A stretch of DNA of 64,000 bases. It comes from Stenogyne calaminthoides (Eukaryota; Streptophyta; Magnoliopsida; Lamiales; Lamiaceae). Below the pieces are notes generated by a model that was not told where the DNA came from, did not search any database, and saw only the letters and a list, made by a program, of their open reading frames with translations. Each line of letters begins with the position of its first letter. Position 1 is the stretch's first letter. This document shows positions 1 through 12,181 of this stretch, in pieces. The DNA lies in NCBI GenBank assembly GCA_037126765.1, contig JBBCBC010000035.1, positions 558,001-622,000 of the forward strand. The letters are read 5' to 3'. Position numbers and translations under genes: made by a program.

Positions 1-1188
1 CTCTAGAGTTTTCTGGCTGACTACTCTGCAGCTTACTCATTATTTACAACTCCAACAATCACACAAACTACATAACAATAGGGTTTGGGTTTGGTTGGTG
101 TCTCCAACTAGGTTGAGATTTTCCCTTACATTTGTTTAGCCTCAATGCTAAGGTTGGGAAAATCTCTCTAAGCTTAGGATATATCTTGGATTGCTTAGAT
201 TGGGTTTAAGAACACTCTTGAATATATTTGTATATCTACAGACTTGTGTTCTATGGTGGGAATGCTTGAGTATATGGCTCTTAGATCTATAGCATCTTTT
301 TCACATTCTCCACCCTTAATTTGATGGAAGATCTTGTATTTATAGTGTGGATTTGAATGTTACCGTTGGAGAGAATCACATTCAAATCCATACTATTCTA
401 AAGTTCTCTGACTTTTTTCAAATGGTTGTCTTCCTCTCATTGGTCCACGCCAAATTTAATCTAACGGCTATATTCTTCGGGATCTTACGAGTCTTCGGGT
501 TTCTCAGTCTTCGATTCTTCTCGAGTCTTGATTCTTCCGTCTTGAGTTCTTCTGAGTCTCAGGATACTTCTGAGTCTCAGGATACTTCCGAGTCTCAGGA
601 TACTTCAGACTTCGGGATATTTTTACGAGGATTCTTGATTGATGGGACTTATCTTCGCCGACCTTATCCGATCGGGGCATCTTGACACTTTCGGGCTTCT
701 TGAGTTTAGCTCTTCGACTTGATACATCCGACCCTCGTGTCACTTTTTTACTCATCGACCCTCGTGTCACTTGACTCAGTCAGTTCGATTTCTTCTTGCC
801 TAATCGATCATCTCGACTAATCGACAAGCATATCTTCAGGTCAACATATCAGGATAGCATCAGATCATCTGCATCCCGTTAGCACATCGATCTCAATCAC
901 GTCGATCTCGATCGGTCTCATCCTCCTCTTCGACCCGGCTTATCTTTTTCTTCTCTTCATATTTTGCACAAACTCATCGCTTAACTCGGGACTCATCTTA
1001 CTCATCCGATCTTGATCGGTCTCATCCGCGACCTAAATACGATCTCGATCATCTTCTTCTCGATTTCACGAGTTCCCCCTCAACTTGTTCCCTCGTTTCC
1101 CCCTCAACTTGTTATCATTCAAATTAAATTCAATAACACAAGTTGATAATGTTTTGGCATAATTCATCAAAACTCAAATATCCCAACA
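1..1188 (-). repeat. Copia LTR, partial (type C), cut by window start
   Basis: This is the end of a Sirevirus-like LTR. On the + strand it closes with TATCCCAACA and it is homologous to the LTR ending at 27642. It shares the GGGTTTGGGTTTGG block, the CCCTCAACTTGTTATC block and the AAGTTGATA..GTTTTGGCAT tail. A TATA box reading CTATAAATAC on the - strand lies at 334-344, which sets the orientation. No polypurine tract follows position 1188, so this is the outer end of a 5' LTR or a solo LTR and 1189 onward is outside the element. The stretch 440-1080 belongs to the CAG/CTG-poor patches described in the findings. Confidence 0.8.
334..344 (-). promoter_or_regulatory. TATA box of the partial type C LTR
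   Basis: CTATAAATAC on the - strand. The same motif occurs at the matching place in the related LTR near 26967. Confidence 0.55.
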
Positions 1189-1537
1189 CGGTTCTAGACG
1201 CGATTTTGGCTCCGACGGCGTATTTTTTTGATATTTTTCGGTTCGGTTTTTTGTTCCGAAAATTATTTTAAACGTACCGTTAAACTCGCACAATTTTTAG
1301 GATTCCATTTGAAGTTCTCCTTTCTCATTTTGAATTCTTTAAATTTTGATATTATCAACGGGCATGTTTTACGGATATAACACAAAAAGTGCCCGTAGGG
1401 TTTTTCGGCTCGAAAAGCTCGTCTGTCACCAGAAAAATTTAGAAACTGGTACACATATTTTTAAAAAAATAAGTATAACATTTAAACACATTAGGAAAAA
1501 TAAACAAATAAGTCCTAAATGGATTCGAGTTGTTACA
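1189..1537. other. Unassigned spacer between two LTRs
   Basis: This stretch matches no other part of the window by eye. It is AT-rich in its second half and has two small overlapping ORFs of 63 and 83 codons without recognisable motifs. It may be host DNA or the inside of another element. The five bases before the next LTR are TTACA (1533-1537). Confidence 0.5.
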
Positions 1538-3085
1538 TGTTGGTCCCGGGGTAAACGAGTCTTACACGTGTATGGGGGGAATACATGTGTTCAGTGATTT
1601 TTCACACTTTTTCACAAAACTGAAATCAGTGGGTCAGGTTGTCCTGAGAAATAGCCCTGAGAAGAACAAATTGCCCTGAGTCAGAGTCTACTAGGACAAT
1701 GATACTGAGCAACTTCAGTAGCTTCAAATTAGCCCAACTGATCTGAGGTTTTAAAATCAGAGTCCAAATAAGCTTGGAGTAGATATCTATCTTACTGACT
1801 ACTCAGATGAGTTTGGTCAGTTTGACAACTATCTATACTAGCTTATCTAGGGTGCGGAATGTGTAGGCCCTAAGTTTATACTCGTTTTAACTTGCTGAAA
1901 ATCTTTATCACTTAGTAAATCAGTGGTTAAGGTTGTGATCAGTTTAATGTAAACTCAGTGGATTGATTCCAACTGAATATCAGAAAACTTAGTATGCTTT
2001 CAGTGAAAATATGCAACAGTTAAATGCAAGGCAGAAAGCAAATAAAACGGTAAATTATAGTGGGTCAGAGGCAAAGCTCCTACGTCCACTCTCTCTGATC
2101 CTCAGAGAAATTCCTGAACACACTTCTACTACTACCTTAAGCTTTCAGACTGAACTCAGTAGCTTACTAACTTTCCACTATTAGTTTTCAGGCTGAACTA
2201 CACTGTAGCTTACTCACACAAGCTTTCAGACTGTCACACGTAGCTTACTAACTTCTTCTCCAGAGTTTTCAGGCTGAACTCAACTGCAACTTACTAACTC
2301 TTTACAACTCTTACTCTCCAACAATCATACACTCAAACTACCTAACAATAGGGTTTGGGTTTGGTTGGTTTCCAACTAAAGTGAGAAATCCTTTTACAGT
2401 AAGAACAAATTCAAAGGCTAGAATATCTCTTACTAAGCTTTGGATATTCTAACAAATTATGGGCTTAGTAAACGAGCTCTCTTCAATGTGAAACACTTGG
2501 GAAATCTTAGGGTTTTCGAGTACTTCAAATGCAAGAATACGAATGAGCTCTGGAGTTGCTTGATTTCTCGTAACCTTGCAATGGAGATGGTCACAGGTAT
2601 TTATAGGCAACTCACCAAGGTCACTCTTGAAAAACTATCCGTTGGAAGAGATAGCATCAAAGGTTTCCTTATTTGGTTAGCGTTGAACGGTTATTTTTAG
2701 GGTTTGGACACACCCTTGTATGGTTTGGGTAACCAGTAACCAATGCAACCAATCACTAAATTTTTGCAGTCTGGAACTCAGTACAACTGACAATTCAGTG
2801 CCACGTCGCTTTCTGTGTCAGTGAAGTACAGTGTTATCTCTCACTGATTGGTTCTTGTCTTCAGTGAATGGAGATAAACAAAATGACTCTTTTAGAAAAC
2901 TGCTACAGTAAACATCAGAAAACTGCTACAGTACTGCATCAGAAAACTGTACGGTAGGTAAGTTTCTGCACGTCAGTTAACTCGGAACTCATCCTTCTCA
3001 TCTGATCTCGATCAGCCTCGTCTGCAGCCTCGTCTGATCTCGATCATCTTTGTCTGATTTCATGAGTCCCCCCTTAACTTGTTCT
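1538..3085 (-). repeat. Chimeric Copia LTR, first part (split by element 3)
   Basis: The LTR starts with TGTTGGTCCCGGGG. Up to about 2895 it is nearly the same as the 5' LTR of element 2 (39968 onward). After 2895 it changes to the type C LTR that ends at 27642. It is interrupted at 3085/3086 by element 3 and continues at 12087-12181. A TATA box on the - strand lies at 2597-2607. A PPT follows its far end (12184-12196), so it acts as a 3' LTR of a minus-strand element. Confidence 0.85.
2597..2607 (-). promoter_or_regulatory. TATA box of the chimeric LTR
   Basis: CCTATAAATACC on the - strand, conserved at the matching position in the LTRs near 13630, 25506, 41044 and 41980. Confidence 0.6.
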
Positions 3086-4913
3086 TGTTGGGATTATACT
3101 GGAAAGTATGTTTTTACTTTGTATAATCGAAACTGAATTTTCAGACTTATTTGCTGAAATAAATTGTTTATCACTGATGCTTTAAACATTATTGAATGTT
3201 ACATATATTTACTGCATAACTGTTCAATAAGTCGTACGTGTTACATTGTAGTTAATTTAGTGATACCAGATCACAGAAGATTAAATTAACAGTCCCTTGT
3301 AACTAAAAGTACGCTATTCACGACCTAGATGGAAATGAACAACCCATCGTGAAAGGTTGAAGTGTAAGGCTCAGATTGGCTTGTCTTGTCCAAGAGATTA
3401 CACTAGTGCATGACTGATGCACTGAATAGGACCTACAGGAGGATAAATTCTTCAGAACTGAACAAGGAAGAATTAGACCTCAGTGGTTCGTTATTTCTTA
3501 ATCTTCATCCCTTAAATAGGATCATGTGGGATTGGTAACTATTGCTTTGACTTATCATGGGTAGCGAATCAGAGAGATTCAATACTTTTTATCTTCGCCA
3601 ATATTATTAGTCACATGTGATTGCTAAGATTTAATACGAAGAATCGTGTGCAAGTACGCTTGTTTGATTTTCCCCCTTGGGAGGTTCATAAGCTTTATCT
3701 TACCAAATCTTGCAAGTGGAATTAGTTTCCGATATGGATAATAATGTTGAACCGTTCCTTGACCAAGGACAAAAGATATTAATTAATGGAAAGCTATTTC
3801 AGTGGCTTGAATTAATTAATGGGCTAGATAATCTTAAACACGGGAAATAATGACCGGGAGCCATATTGACTGTAATATGGGTTAAGATGGATAGTGCAAT
3901 ATTAATTATGTAGTGAGATTAATTAACATTTATGGGCTTGAATTATATTGTGGCTCAATATTAGATATTCAAGGTCCATTAGAAGGTCCAATCTTAATTC
4001 TCCTAAAGGCCCCCTGAGTAGCCCAACATATAGTCCATTAACTGAAAAGGTGATTAAAATAAAATAAATATTGTTGCTTAATTTTCCAAATAAAAATTTC
4101 GAAAATTATAAATATGTTCGGAGAAAGATTTTCTTTGAATTTTGTTATGGAATGAAGATATGTATTCTTGGAATACAAGATTATCTCATTAAATTCAAGA
4201 AATCTCCCACTTGATTATTTATAATGATATTTTCGAAATTTTGAAAATAGAGGGCAAGAAAGATTTTCTTGAAAAGATATTATGGAAGATATGTATTTCT
4301 TGAAATACAAGAATATCTCATAAATTCAAGAAGATCCAAATCTTGGTTTCTTACAAGCCTATATTTTCGAAAATAATCCATACAAATAGAGTGGGTGGAA
4401 TTTTGTGGAATATTATAATTATGGGAAAAAGAATATAGGAGATATATTAAAGATTTCTTGGAGATCAAGAAAAGATTTTCCCACATTGTTTTTTGCCACA
4501 ATTTATGTCCACCCCAGTATCTATAAATAGGGGATGATTCTTTCATTCTCAAGTACAATTCCATGTGCTGGAAAAATTAGTAAATCCACAAAGGTGGTCC
4601 AACATATTTATTTTTCTTTTGTTAAATTGTTCTCAATAATCCTTCAACCGGATAGTCGAACGAGGACTAAGGGAATACCTGGGAAGTCCTTACGGTTAGT
4701 CTAATCAGCCACACCGTTGCCATCCCAAGAGGTACGTTCACGTAAACTCGTAGAATTCCACATGCGTAGGTTTTACGTGAATTATTATATGCATGATATG
4801 TTGTTGGATTATTATTTGAATTAATATAGGATTAATTCATGCTAGTAATAATTAAAGAATTAAATTTGTATTTAAATATTCACCTCAATAGATCAGGCAA
4901 CTCATTCCCAACA
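3086..4913 (+). repeat. 5' LTR of element 3
   Basis: About 1828 bp, TG...CA ends, nearly the same as 10250-12081 by eye. The TATA box CTATAAATAG at 4521-4530 lies near the 3' end and is followed by the likely R/U5. A long U3 is thus implied. Confidence 0.95.
4521..4530 (+). promoter_or_regulatory. TATA box of the 5' LTR of element 3
   Basis: CTATAAATAG followed by GGGG. The same motif stands at 11695-11704 in the 3' LTR. It should drive the genomic RNA of the element. Confidence 0.65.
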
Positions 4914-4934
4914 AACCGTATCGAGCCACGGTTT
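4914..4934 (+). other. Primer binding site of element 3 (imperfect)
   Basis: The bases right after the LTR read AACCGTATCGAGCCACGG. The canonical plant Copia site complementary to initiator Met tRNA contains TGGTATCAGAGCC. The difference is explained if CTGG was turned into CCG and TCAGAG into TCGAG. That is the same change pattern seen in the anomalous patches elsewhere in the window. Confidence 0.6.
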
Positions 4935-6496
4935 TGGGCTCGAATTTAAATTGTAATTTAATTCGCTTTGCATTAAATTTTAAATTGACAAGAGAATTGC
5001 TAGATCTTTTTGCGGTATCCAATTGTCATGGAATTTAATGTGTTTATGCATGCATATAAACCGTGTCTTTTAATTCGATTCGCTTCGGATTCGCTTTTGC
5101 CTCGTTAGAAAATCCACGGTAGATTAGAATTTGTTTGATTTGATCAATGTAATAGACTAGTCTAGATCCGTGTTTATTTATTTTTTGTAAATAAATTGAA
5201 ACCGGATCGAAAACGAGGACTCGAGACGAAGAATTAAAGGACAAAAATCGAGAATCAGCGTGCGCCACTACCGGCACGCATGGGCGCAGGCGAGGCCGAG
5301 GTGGCCGAGGTGGCCGAGCGCCATGAGGAATAGGCTGCCGCATGGGCGGGCGCGATGGCCTTGCGACCGCGGCGCTTGATCGACGAGCGGACGGACGCGG
5401 CAGCACGCGCTGGCGCGAACGGGACACTGGCGCCGCTGAGAGGTCGGCGAAGGCGAAGACGCTGCTCTGCGCATGAATACGCTGCTGTGTCGCTGCCGAG
5501 ACTATTGTTACTGCCGAGACGTCTTGAAAGCGTGCCGAGGCATCGGCGCGCTACCCGCGGGCGGTGCCAAGGTTGTCGACGCCGGTTCAGGGCTAAACAG
5601 CGGACGGATGGATGCGGCATCCATCCATCCGAAGCCGCTTGGCGTGGCATTTCGAGATCAAGTATTTTTGAGACGACGATCAGGGGAGAAATACGAGGGG
5701 GAGTTTTTCAAAATCAAGCCAAGAAAAATCAAACCATGACAATTGGATAATTTGTGCCCAATATGTTTATTTTTTTCTGTTTTTGCTTGATTTATTTGTG
5801 CTTTCTTATGTTTTATTTAATTTGTTTAAATGTGTTTGCATGAGAGTTGCCAAATGAAAAATCTTACCTTCAAAAAATTACTAAGTATGTTTAAATAATT
5901 AATTGACAATTTTATTCCAGATAATAAAATTGAATTAATTTTGACCTCAATGATTTATTTATTTGTGAATTCTTTTGGAGAAATTCCCCACGGAGACGGT
6001 CAAAAGATAGCTTTCACATGAATGAATTCCAAGTGGATGATTGTGGGTTATTACTAGTGGCGGCGATGACCCTCCCCACGAGGCTCGTTCAAAAGCGAAA
6101 ATAATAATCATCATTTAATCATGGTTATTACTTAGGTATAAAATTGATATGCATATACTTCCCAAGTCCTGTCGATTTTATATTGGTCAAGTGGGAGCCA
6201 ACTATTAATCTGATATTAAAGGTTTGTAAATGTTCTTATCTGTAACTTTTTGCTTGAATGTTTTTAAATAATGACCCACCCCACGTGGCTTATTTAAACT
6301 GTTTTTGAGATGTTGGTGCATCATGTTCATATTTTTTTTTTTTTGAGATTTTAAATATGATGCATGTGATCGAATCTTGTGATATACTTGTGCTTATGCA
6401 TATAGTTATTTATTTCGATTCAAAGATGTCGCGTTACTTTTTAATCCACTGTTATTATACTTAAAGTCAATACAATTTGTATGGAAACTATATTGA
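4935..6496 (+). other. Untranslated leader of element 3 with GC-rich island
   Basis: About 1.5 kb without a recognisable gene. A GC-rich island at roughly 5250-5680 sits in AT-rich DNA. It has ORFs open in several frames on both strands, which is expected from its composition, and none has Gag-like motifs. The AT-rich part that follows also shows no coding signal. The placement between PBS and gag makes it leader sequence or captured DNA. Confidence 0.5.
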
Positions 6497-7260
6497 TTGA
6501 AAATGAAAATTATAATTGTCCTAACTGCACAAAAGCACAAGTGGATTTTTGACACACCAAAATCAGATGAACCAACTGACGAGTCAAAACATGCGGGACT
6601 CGTCGGATCACCTTTTGGAGATGTCGCTAAGAATGGTGGAGGGCAAACCCGTAAGGGATTACGTCCTCAAAATAGATGGCCCATCTGAACAAACTTGAGA
6701 TTCTGGAGTGCAGATTATGATCTGAGACTCAGATAAATTTGGTACTTCACTCTCTGCCCAAAAAGTTTTTGAGCATTTTGGCCTCGCTAGCTAATTTGTT
6801 GCAAGGTTTTGGTCTCGGCAGAGATGTTGATAAGGCATCAAACTTAAGTTTTGACGGCAAGTGGTCCGTCTTCATCTTCTAGGTCAAGGGAGGCAAAAAA
6901 AGAAGAGGACCAAAGGCCATAAATAAAAAAAATCAAGGTTGCCAAGGCAATGATAAGATGAGGAATGCTTGTTGTGTCAAGAAAAAATCCAAAGAGGAAG
7001 TGCTTAAGCCTGCGGTGAGAGACAATGGAGGTTTTTGGCTGTTCCAACCCCAAAAGGGACAGACGAAAAGGTAACTCTCACGCACTAGTTGTTGAAACTT
7101 GTTTAGCGGGCGATACTTCTCATTAAGTGGGTGGTTGATACGAGATCCACTAATCATGTTGGCTTCCTTTTTCTTCAAACGGACCCAACAACTTAGTGGG
7201 AGTGAGATCCTCATCACACCGGGCGATCTTTTTTTGAGAGGCGGCTAAAAGCGAAGGGGA
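6497..7260 (+). pseudogene. Gag and protease remnants of element 3
   Basis: Only traces remain. A lysine-rich stretch around 6880-6990 (KKRRGPKAINKK) resembles the region before the Copia zinc knuckle. The knuckle near 6965-7010 has lost its CCHC spacing. Around 7085-7200, split over frames, is a degraded copy of the conserved run before and including the Asp-Ser-Gly protease site. The active-site triad reads Asp-Thr-Arg here and could not work. The family assignment rests on similarity of these short runs to Copia polyproteins and on position, so exact borders are uncertain. Confidence 0.5.
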
Positions 7261-7431
7261 GAAGTGCACCTATCTTTTGAAGATAAAGTTTTTTTTTTTG
7301 AGATTATCTTTATGTTCCCGCTTTTAGAAAGAATTCACTTTCGGTTTCTAAAATTCATTAAAGGACACTAAGTTTCTTCTAATAAGAATGACATCATTTC
7401 TTGAAATGATGAGTGTATCTGTTACGGGACA

Positions 7432-8265
7432 TTGATGGAAAATCTCTATACAATTAACTGTGCACACCACTCACAAATGCATCATATAACACAACAACTA
7501 TTTCTGACAAAAGAAAACGTGAACGAAACACTTCTTTGGCATCTAAGATTGGGTCATATAAATCCAAAGAGGATCCAAAGGTTGGTAAAAGACGGTTCAC
7601 TGGAGTGTCTCCAAGTTGAACCAATTCCAACCTGCGAATCATGTTTGGAGGGTAAAATGACCAAGAGGGCATTTGGAGCCAAGGGGAATAGGGCCAAAGA
7701 AGTGTTAGAGATCGTTCACACAGATGTATGTGGTCCAATGTCAACCAAAGAAAGAGGAGGTTATGTGTATTTTTATTGATGATTACTCAAGGTACGGTTA
7801 CATTTTCCTTATGAAGCATAAATCTGAGACCTTTGAGAAATTCAAAGAATTTAAGGCTCAAACAGAGAATCATAGGGAAAAACGTATCAAGTCTCTACGA
7901 TCTGATCGTGGAGGCGAATACCTCAGCGATGAGTTTTTGAACTACTTATCTGATGAAGGGATTGTATCCCAAGTAAACGCACCGGAACCCCTCAACACAA
8001 AACGGGGTGGCAGAGCGAAGAAACATAACTCTTTTGGAAATGGTTAGATCAATGATGAGTTATGCGGATCTTCCCGAGTCGTTCTGGGGTCATGCCTTGG
8101 AAACAACGACTTACATTCTGAACTTGGTGCCATCCAAATCGGTTCCCAAAACTCCCAAAGAATTGTGGACCCAATGCCAGTTCTCCAGTATGAGACACAT
8201 GAGAATTTGGGGGGTGTCCGCCTACGTGTTGGACAAGGAAGCCGTAAATTGATCCTCGATTAGAA
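7432..8265 (+). pseudogene. Copia integrase of element 3, frameshifted
   Basis: The first open piece (7432-7779) holds the GAG-pre-integrase zinc-binding region with LWHLRLGHIN and CESCLEGK, the HHCC finger that opens Copia integrase, followed by the first catalytic Asp region (IVHTDVCGPM). A frameshift near 7750 leads to the second piece (to 8047), which carries YFIDDYSRYG-like residues over the junction and the second Asp in SLRSDRGGEY. A third frame (8007-8252) holds NGVAERRN with the catalytic Glu. All three catalytic acids are visible, but at least two frameshifts break the chain. Integrase joins cDNA to the target. Confidence 0.85.
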
Positions 8266-8359
8266 TTAAGATTGTTTGTAGGATACCCCGGGAACAAAAA
8301 GGGTGTATGTTCTATGGTCCCGAAGATCAAAAGGTGGTCATCAGCACCCACTTTAGATT

Positions 8360-9760
8360 TTGGAAGAAGACTATATGAACCAAAGAAAACCCAGAAGTGA
8401 GATTACCTTAAATGAGCTTAGAGGGCAAACCTCAATGCCAACTGTACTAGATGATATACCAAACGATACGCTTTCACAACCGGAGCCTCATCGTAGTGGG
8501 AGGGTTGTTAGACAGCCCGAGAGATTCATGGGAATAGGAGAGTCCTCGGACTTGATTCCCGGATAAGACGAATCAGACCCATGGACATATGACGAGGCAC
8601 TCCAAGATAAGGATGTAGATTCTTGGCAAACAGCAATGAAAGCCGAAATGGGTTCTATGTTTCATAATAGAGTGTGGGAGCTAGTCGAACCACTTAATGG
8701 GGTCAAACCCATTGGATGCAAGTGGGTATATAAGAGGAAAAGAGGACCGGACGGGAAGGTTGAAACCTTTAAAAAGCAAGACTATTGGCAAAAGGTTATA
8801 CTCGAAAGAAGGGATCGATTATGAGGAAACTTTTTAAGCCAGAGCATGCTTAAGTCTATCCAGTATTCTTTATCGATTTCAAGATTTTTTCGACTTTGAA
8901 ATCTGGCAAATGGATGTCAAGACAACTTTTCCTTAACGGAAGTCTTGATGAAGAGATCTATATGCAACAACCCCAAGGTTTCATTGAAACAGGCCAAGAA
9001 CACCTAGTTTGTAAGCTCAAGAAGTCCATTTACTTTAACTCAAACAGCATCCGAGCTTGGAACCAATGTTTTGATCATGTTATAAAGTCTTATGGGTTTT
9101 ATTCAAAACGAGTTTGAAAGTTGTGTGTATAAAAAGCGTGTCGGAACTGCATTGGTATTCTTAGTACTATACGTAGACGACATTCTGATCATCGGGAATG
9201 ATGTGAAGGTGTTATCAGACGTAAGGGCATGGCTTTCAAAACAGTTTGATATGAAGGACTTAGGAGAAGCCGGACACATCCTTGGGATCATGATCACTCG
9301 AGATCGCAAGAAAATGATGATAGGCTTATCGCAAGCTTCATACATACACACTGTCTTGAAACGCTTCAGCATGCAAGATTCCAAGAAAGGATTCGTACCT
9401 TTCCGATTTGGAATCCATCTATCCAAGAAAATGTCCCCTAAGACACAAAAGAAGATAGATGACATGAAAGGCATTCCTTGTGCATCGGCTGTCGGAAACC
9501 TTATGTATGCAATGCTGTGTACGAGACCGGATATCTGCTTTGCCGTAGGCATGGTGGCAAGATATCAAAGTAACCCATGGAAAGAGCATTGGACGACAGT
9601 TAAAAATATTCTGAAGTATCTGAAAAGAACTCGGGATAGAATGTTGATTTATCAGTCAGATACTCCAATCCCCATCGGCTACACGGACTCGGATTTCGAA
9701 TCAGACTTAGATTCCAGAAACTATCTGCCTCAGTTAGTGTGTTTCATTTGGGAAGTGTAG
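8360..9760 (+). pseudogene. Copia reverse transcriptase of element 3, frameshifted
   Basis: 8360-8566 is the linker between integrase and RT, ending in the run RRSGRVVRQPERF-like residues often seen there. 8636-8824 has the RVT_2 start with IGCKWVYKRKRG. 8896-9117 includes QMDVKTTFLNG split over the frame and EEIYMQQPQGF. 9092-9760 has the catalytic box LYVDDILIIG and further to MYAMLCTRPDI. Frames change near 8825, 9100 and elsewhere, and several short deletions are evident, for example in the segment after VCKLKKSIY. The enzyme copies the element RNA into cDNA; this copy cannot be functional. Confidence 0.88.
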
Positions 9761-10139
9761 CCATCAAATGGACGAGTGTGAAGTAGAAATGCATCACTGA
9801 CTCAACCATGGAAATCGGGTAAGTAACTGCTTGTGAAGCAGTGAAAGAACCGATTTGGCTCTAGACCTTCTTAGTGGACTTGGATGGAGTTCCGAATTTG
9901 TCTAACAATATTTGTTAGGGCAGTTGCAAATTCAAGGGAACCAAGAGTTCACGAGTCAAACAAGCACACTAAAGGAAAGACATCTTATACGAGAAATCGT
10001 TAAGAGAGGAGATATAGATGTGGCAAAGATAGCGTTTAAGGACAACCTAGCAGATCCATTCACAAAGAGTCTGCCTCTGAATACATTCGAGAGACATGTG
10101 GAAGGAATGGGTGTCAAGACTGTTGCCAAACTGCTTTGA
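9761..10139 (+). pseudogene. RNase H remnant and C-terminus of element 3
   Basis: The first half (9761-9905) has several stops. The second half is open from 9912 to 10139 and keeps the typical Copia end: a run with HLIREIVKRGDI, then DNLADPFTKSLP and a C-terminal helix. The normal acidic residues of the RNase H core are mostly lost. Its stop codon is about 110 bp before the 3' LTR. Confidence 0.75.
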
Positions 10140-10249
10140 GTATAAGTGGGAGAAATTATTAGGTTCGTGTAGGTGACATTAGATGTCACGGACTACACGA
10201 GACATGTTGTAGTATACTTAAAAGCAGACTTTGAGTATAAGTGGGAGAT
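10140..10249 (+). other. 3' UTR and polypurine tract of element 3
   Basis: The tract AAGTGGGAGATT ends directly at the 3' LTR. A similar AAGTGGGAGAAAT occurs about 100 bp earlier (10144-10157), so the tract appears twice. It primes plus-strand cDNA synthesis in the family. Confidence 0.7.
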
Positions 10250-12081
10250 TGTTGGGATTATACTGGAAAGTATGTTTTTACTTTGTATAATCGAAACTGA
10301 ATTTTCAGACTTATTTACTGAAATAAATTGTTTATCACTGATGCGTTAAATATTATTGAATGTTACATATATTTACTGCATAACTGTTCAATAAGTCGTA
10401 TGTGTTACATTGTAGTTAATTTAGTGATACCAGATCACAGAAGATTAAATTAATAGTCCCTTGTAACTAAAAGTACGCTATTCACGACCTAGATGGAAAT
10501 GAACAACCCATCGTGAAAGGTTGAAGTGTAAGGCTCAGATTGGCTTCTCTTGACCAAGAGATTACACTAGTGCATGACTGATGCACTGAATAGGACCTAC
10601 ATGAGGATAAATTCTTCAGAACTGAACAAGGAAGAATTAGACCTCAGTGGTTCGTTATTTCTTAATCTTCGTCCCTTAAATAGGATCATGTGGGATTAGT
10701 AACTATTGCTTTGACTTATCATGGGTAGCGAATCAAAGAGATTCAATACTTTTTATCTTGGGCAATATTATTAGTCACATGTGATTGCTAAGATTTAATA
10801 TGAAGAATCGTGTGCAACTACGCTTGTTCGATTTGCCCCCTTGGGAGGTTCATAAGCTTTATCATACCAAATCTTGCAAGTGGAATTAGTTTTCGGTATG
10901 GATAATAATGTTGAACCGTTCCTTGACCAAGGACAAAAGATATTAATTAATGGAAAGCTATTTCAGTGGATTGAATTAATTAATGGGCTAGATAATCTTA
11001 AACACGGGAAATAATGACCGGGAGCCATATTGACTGTAATATGGGTTAAGATGGATAGTGCAATATTAATTATGTAGTGGGATTAATTAATATTTATGGG
11101 CTTGAATTATATTGTGGCTCAATATTAGATATTCAAGGTCCATTAGAAGGTCCAATCTTAATTCTCCTAAAGGCCCCCTGAGTAGCCCAACATATAGTCC
11201 ATTAACTGAAAAGGTGATTAAAATAAAATAAATATTGTTGCTTAATTTTCCAACTAAAATTTTCGAAAATTATAAATATGTTGGGAGAAAGATTTTCTTT
11301 GAATTTTGTTATGGAATGAAGATATGTATTCTTGGAATACAAGATTATCTCATTAAATTCAAGAAATCTCCCACTTGATTATTTATAATGATATTTTCGA
11401 AATTTTGAAAATAGAGGGCAAGAAAGATTTTCTTGAAAAGATATTATGGAAGATATGTATTTCTTGAAATACAAGAATATCTCATAAATTCAAGAAGATC
11501 CAAATCTTGGTTTTTTGCAAGCCTATATTTTCGAAAATAATCCATACAAATAGAGTGGGTAGAATTTTGTGGAATATTATAATTATGTGAAAAAGAATAT
11601 AGGAGATATATTCAAGATTTCTTGGAGATCAAGAAAAGATTTTTCCACATTGTTTTTGGCCACAATTTTCGTCTACCCCAGTATCTATAAATAGGGGATG
11701 ATTCTTTCATTCCCAAGTACAATTTCATGTGCTGGAAAAATTAGTAAATCCACAAAGGTGGTGCAAAATATTTATTTTCCTTTTTTTAAATTGTTCACAA
11801 GAATGCTTCCACCGGATAGTCGAACGAGGAGTAAGGGAATACTTGGGAAGTCCTTACGGTTAGTCTAATCAGCCATACCGTTGCCATCCCAAGAGGTACA
11901 TTCACGTAAACTCGTAGAATTCATATCTTTGTGGGTTTTACGTGAATTATTATATGCATGATATGTTGTTGGATTATTATTTGAATTAATATAGGATTAA
12001 TTCATGCTAGTAATAATTAAAGAATTAAATTTGTATTTAAATATTCACCCCGAATAGATCTGTGCAACTCATTCCCCAACA
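10250..12081 (+). repeat. 3' LTR of element 3
   Basis: About 1832 bp, starting TGTTGGGATTATAC and ending CCCCAACA. It differs from the 5' copy by scattered single bases. The TSD GTTCT follows at 12082-12086. Confidence 0.95.
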
Positions 12082-12086
12082 GTTCT

Positions 12087-12181
12087 CTCGTTCCTCCTCA
12101 ACTTGTTATCTGTGGATTAACTTAAATAACACAAGTTGATAGTGTTTTGGCATAATTTATCAAAACTAAAATATCCCAACA
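12087..12181 (-). repeat. Chimeric Copia LTR, second part
   Basis: This is the continuation of the LTR 1538-3085 after the element 3 insertion. It ends with AAAATATCCCAACA and matches 27548-27642 almost base for base. Confidence 0.85.

Larger units (their letters stand above)
3086..12081 (+). mobile_element. Element 3: Ty1/Copia retrotransposon, complete but decayed
   Basis: The element has two LTRs of about 1.83 kb starting TGTTGGGATTATAC and ending CCAACA. It is flanked by the 5-bp target duplication GTTCT at 3081-3085 and 12082-12086. The empty site can be seen at 27540-27552 in a related LTR, which reads straight through the junction. The internal order is leader, gag remnant, protease remnant, integrase, reverse transcriptase and RNase H, which is the Copia order. 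Every coding domain is broken by frameshifts or stops, so it could move only with proteins supplied in trans. It is nested inside the LTR 1538-12181. Confidence 0.95.

Noticed and set aside
2440..2700. 86-codon ORF also found near 40883 and 41866
   Set aside because: It recurs because the LTR recurs. It overlaps the LTR TATA box on the other strand and has no protein features.
5044..5750. Several ORFs of 68-131 codons on both strands
   Set aside because: They overlap in the GC-rich island where stops are rare. No domain or Gag motif is seen.
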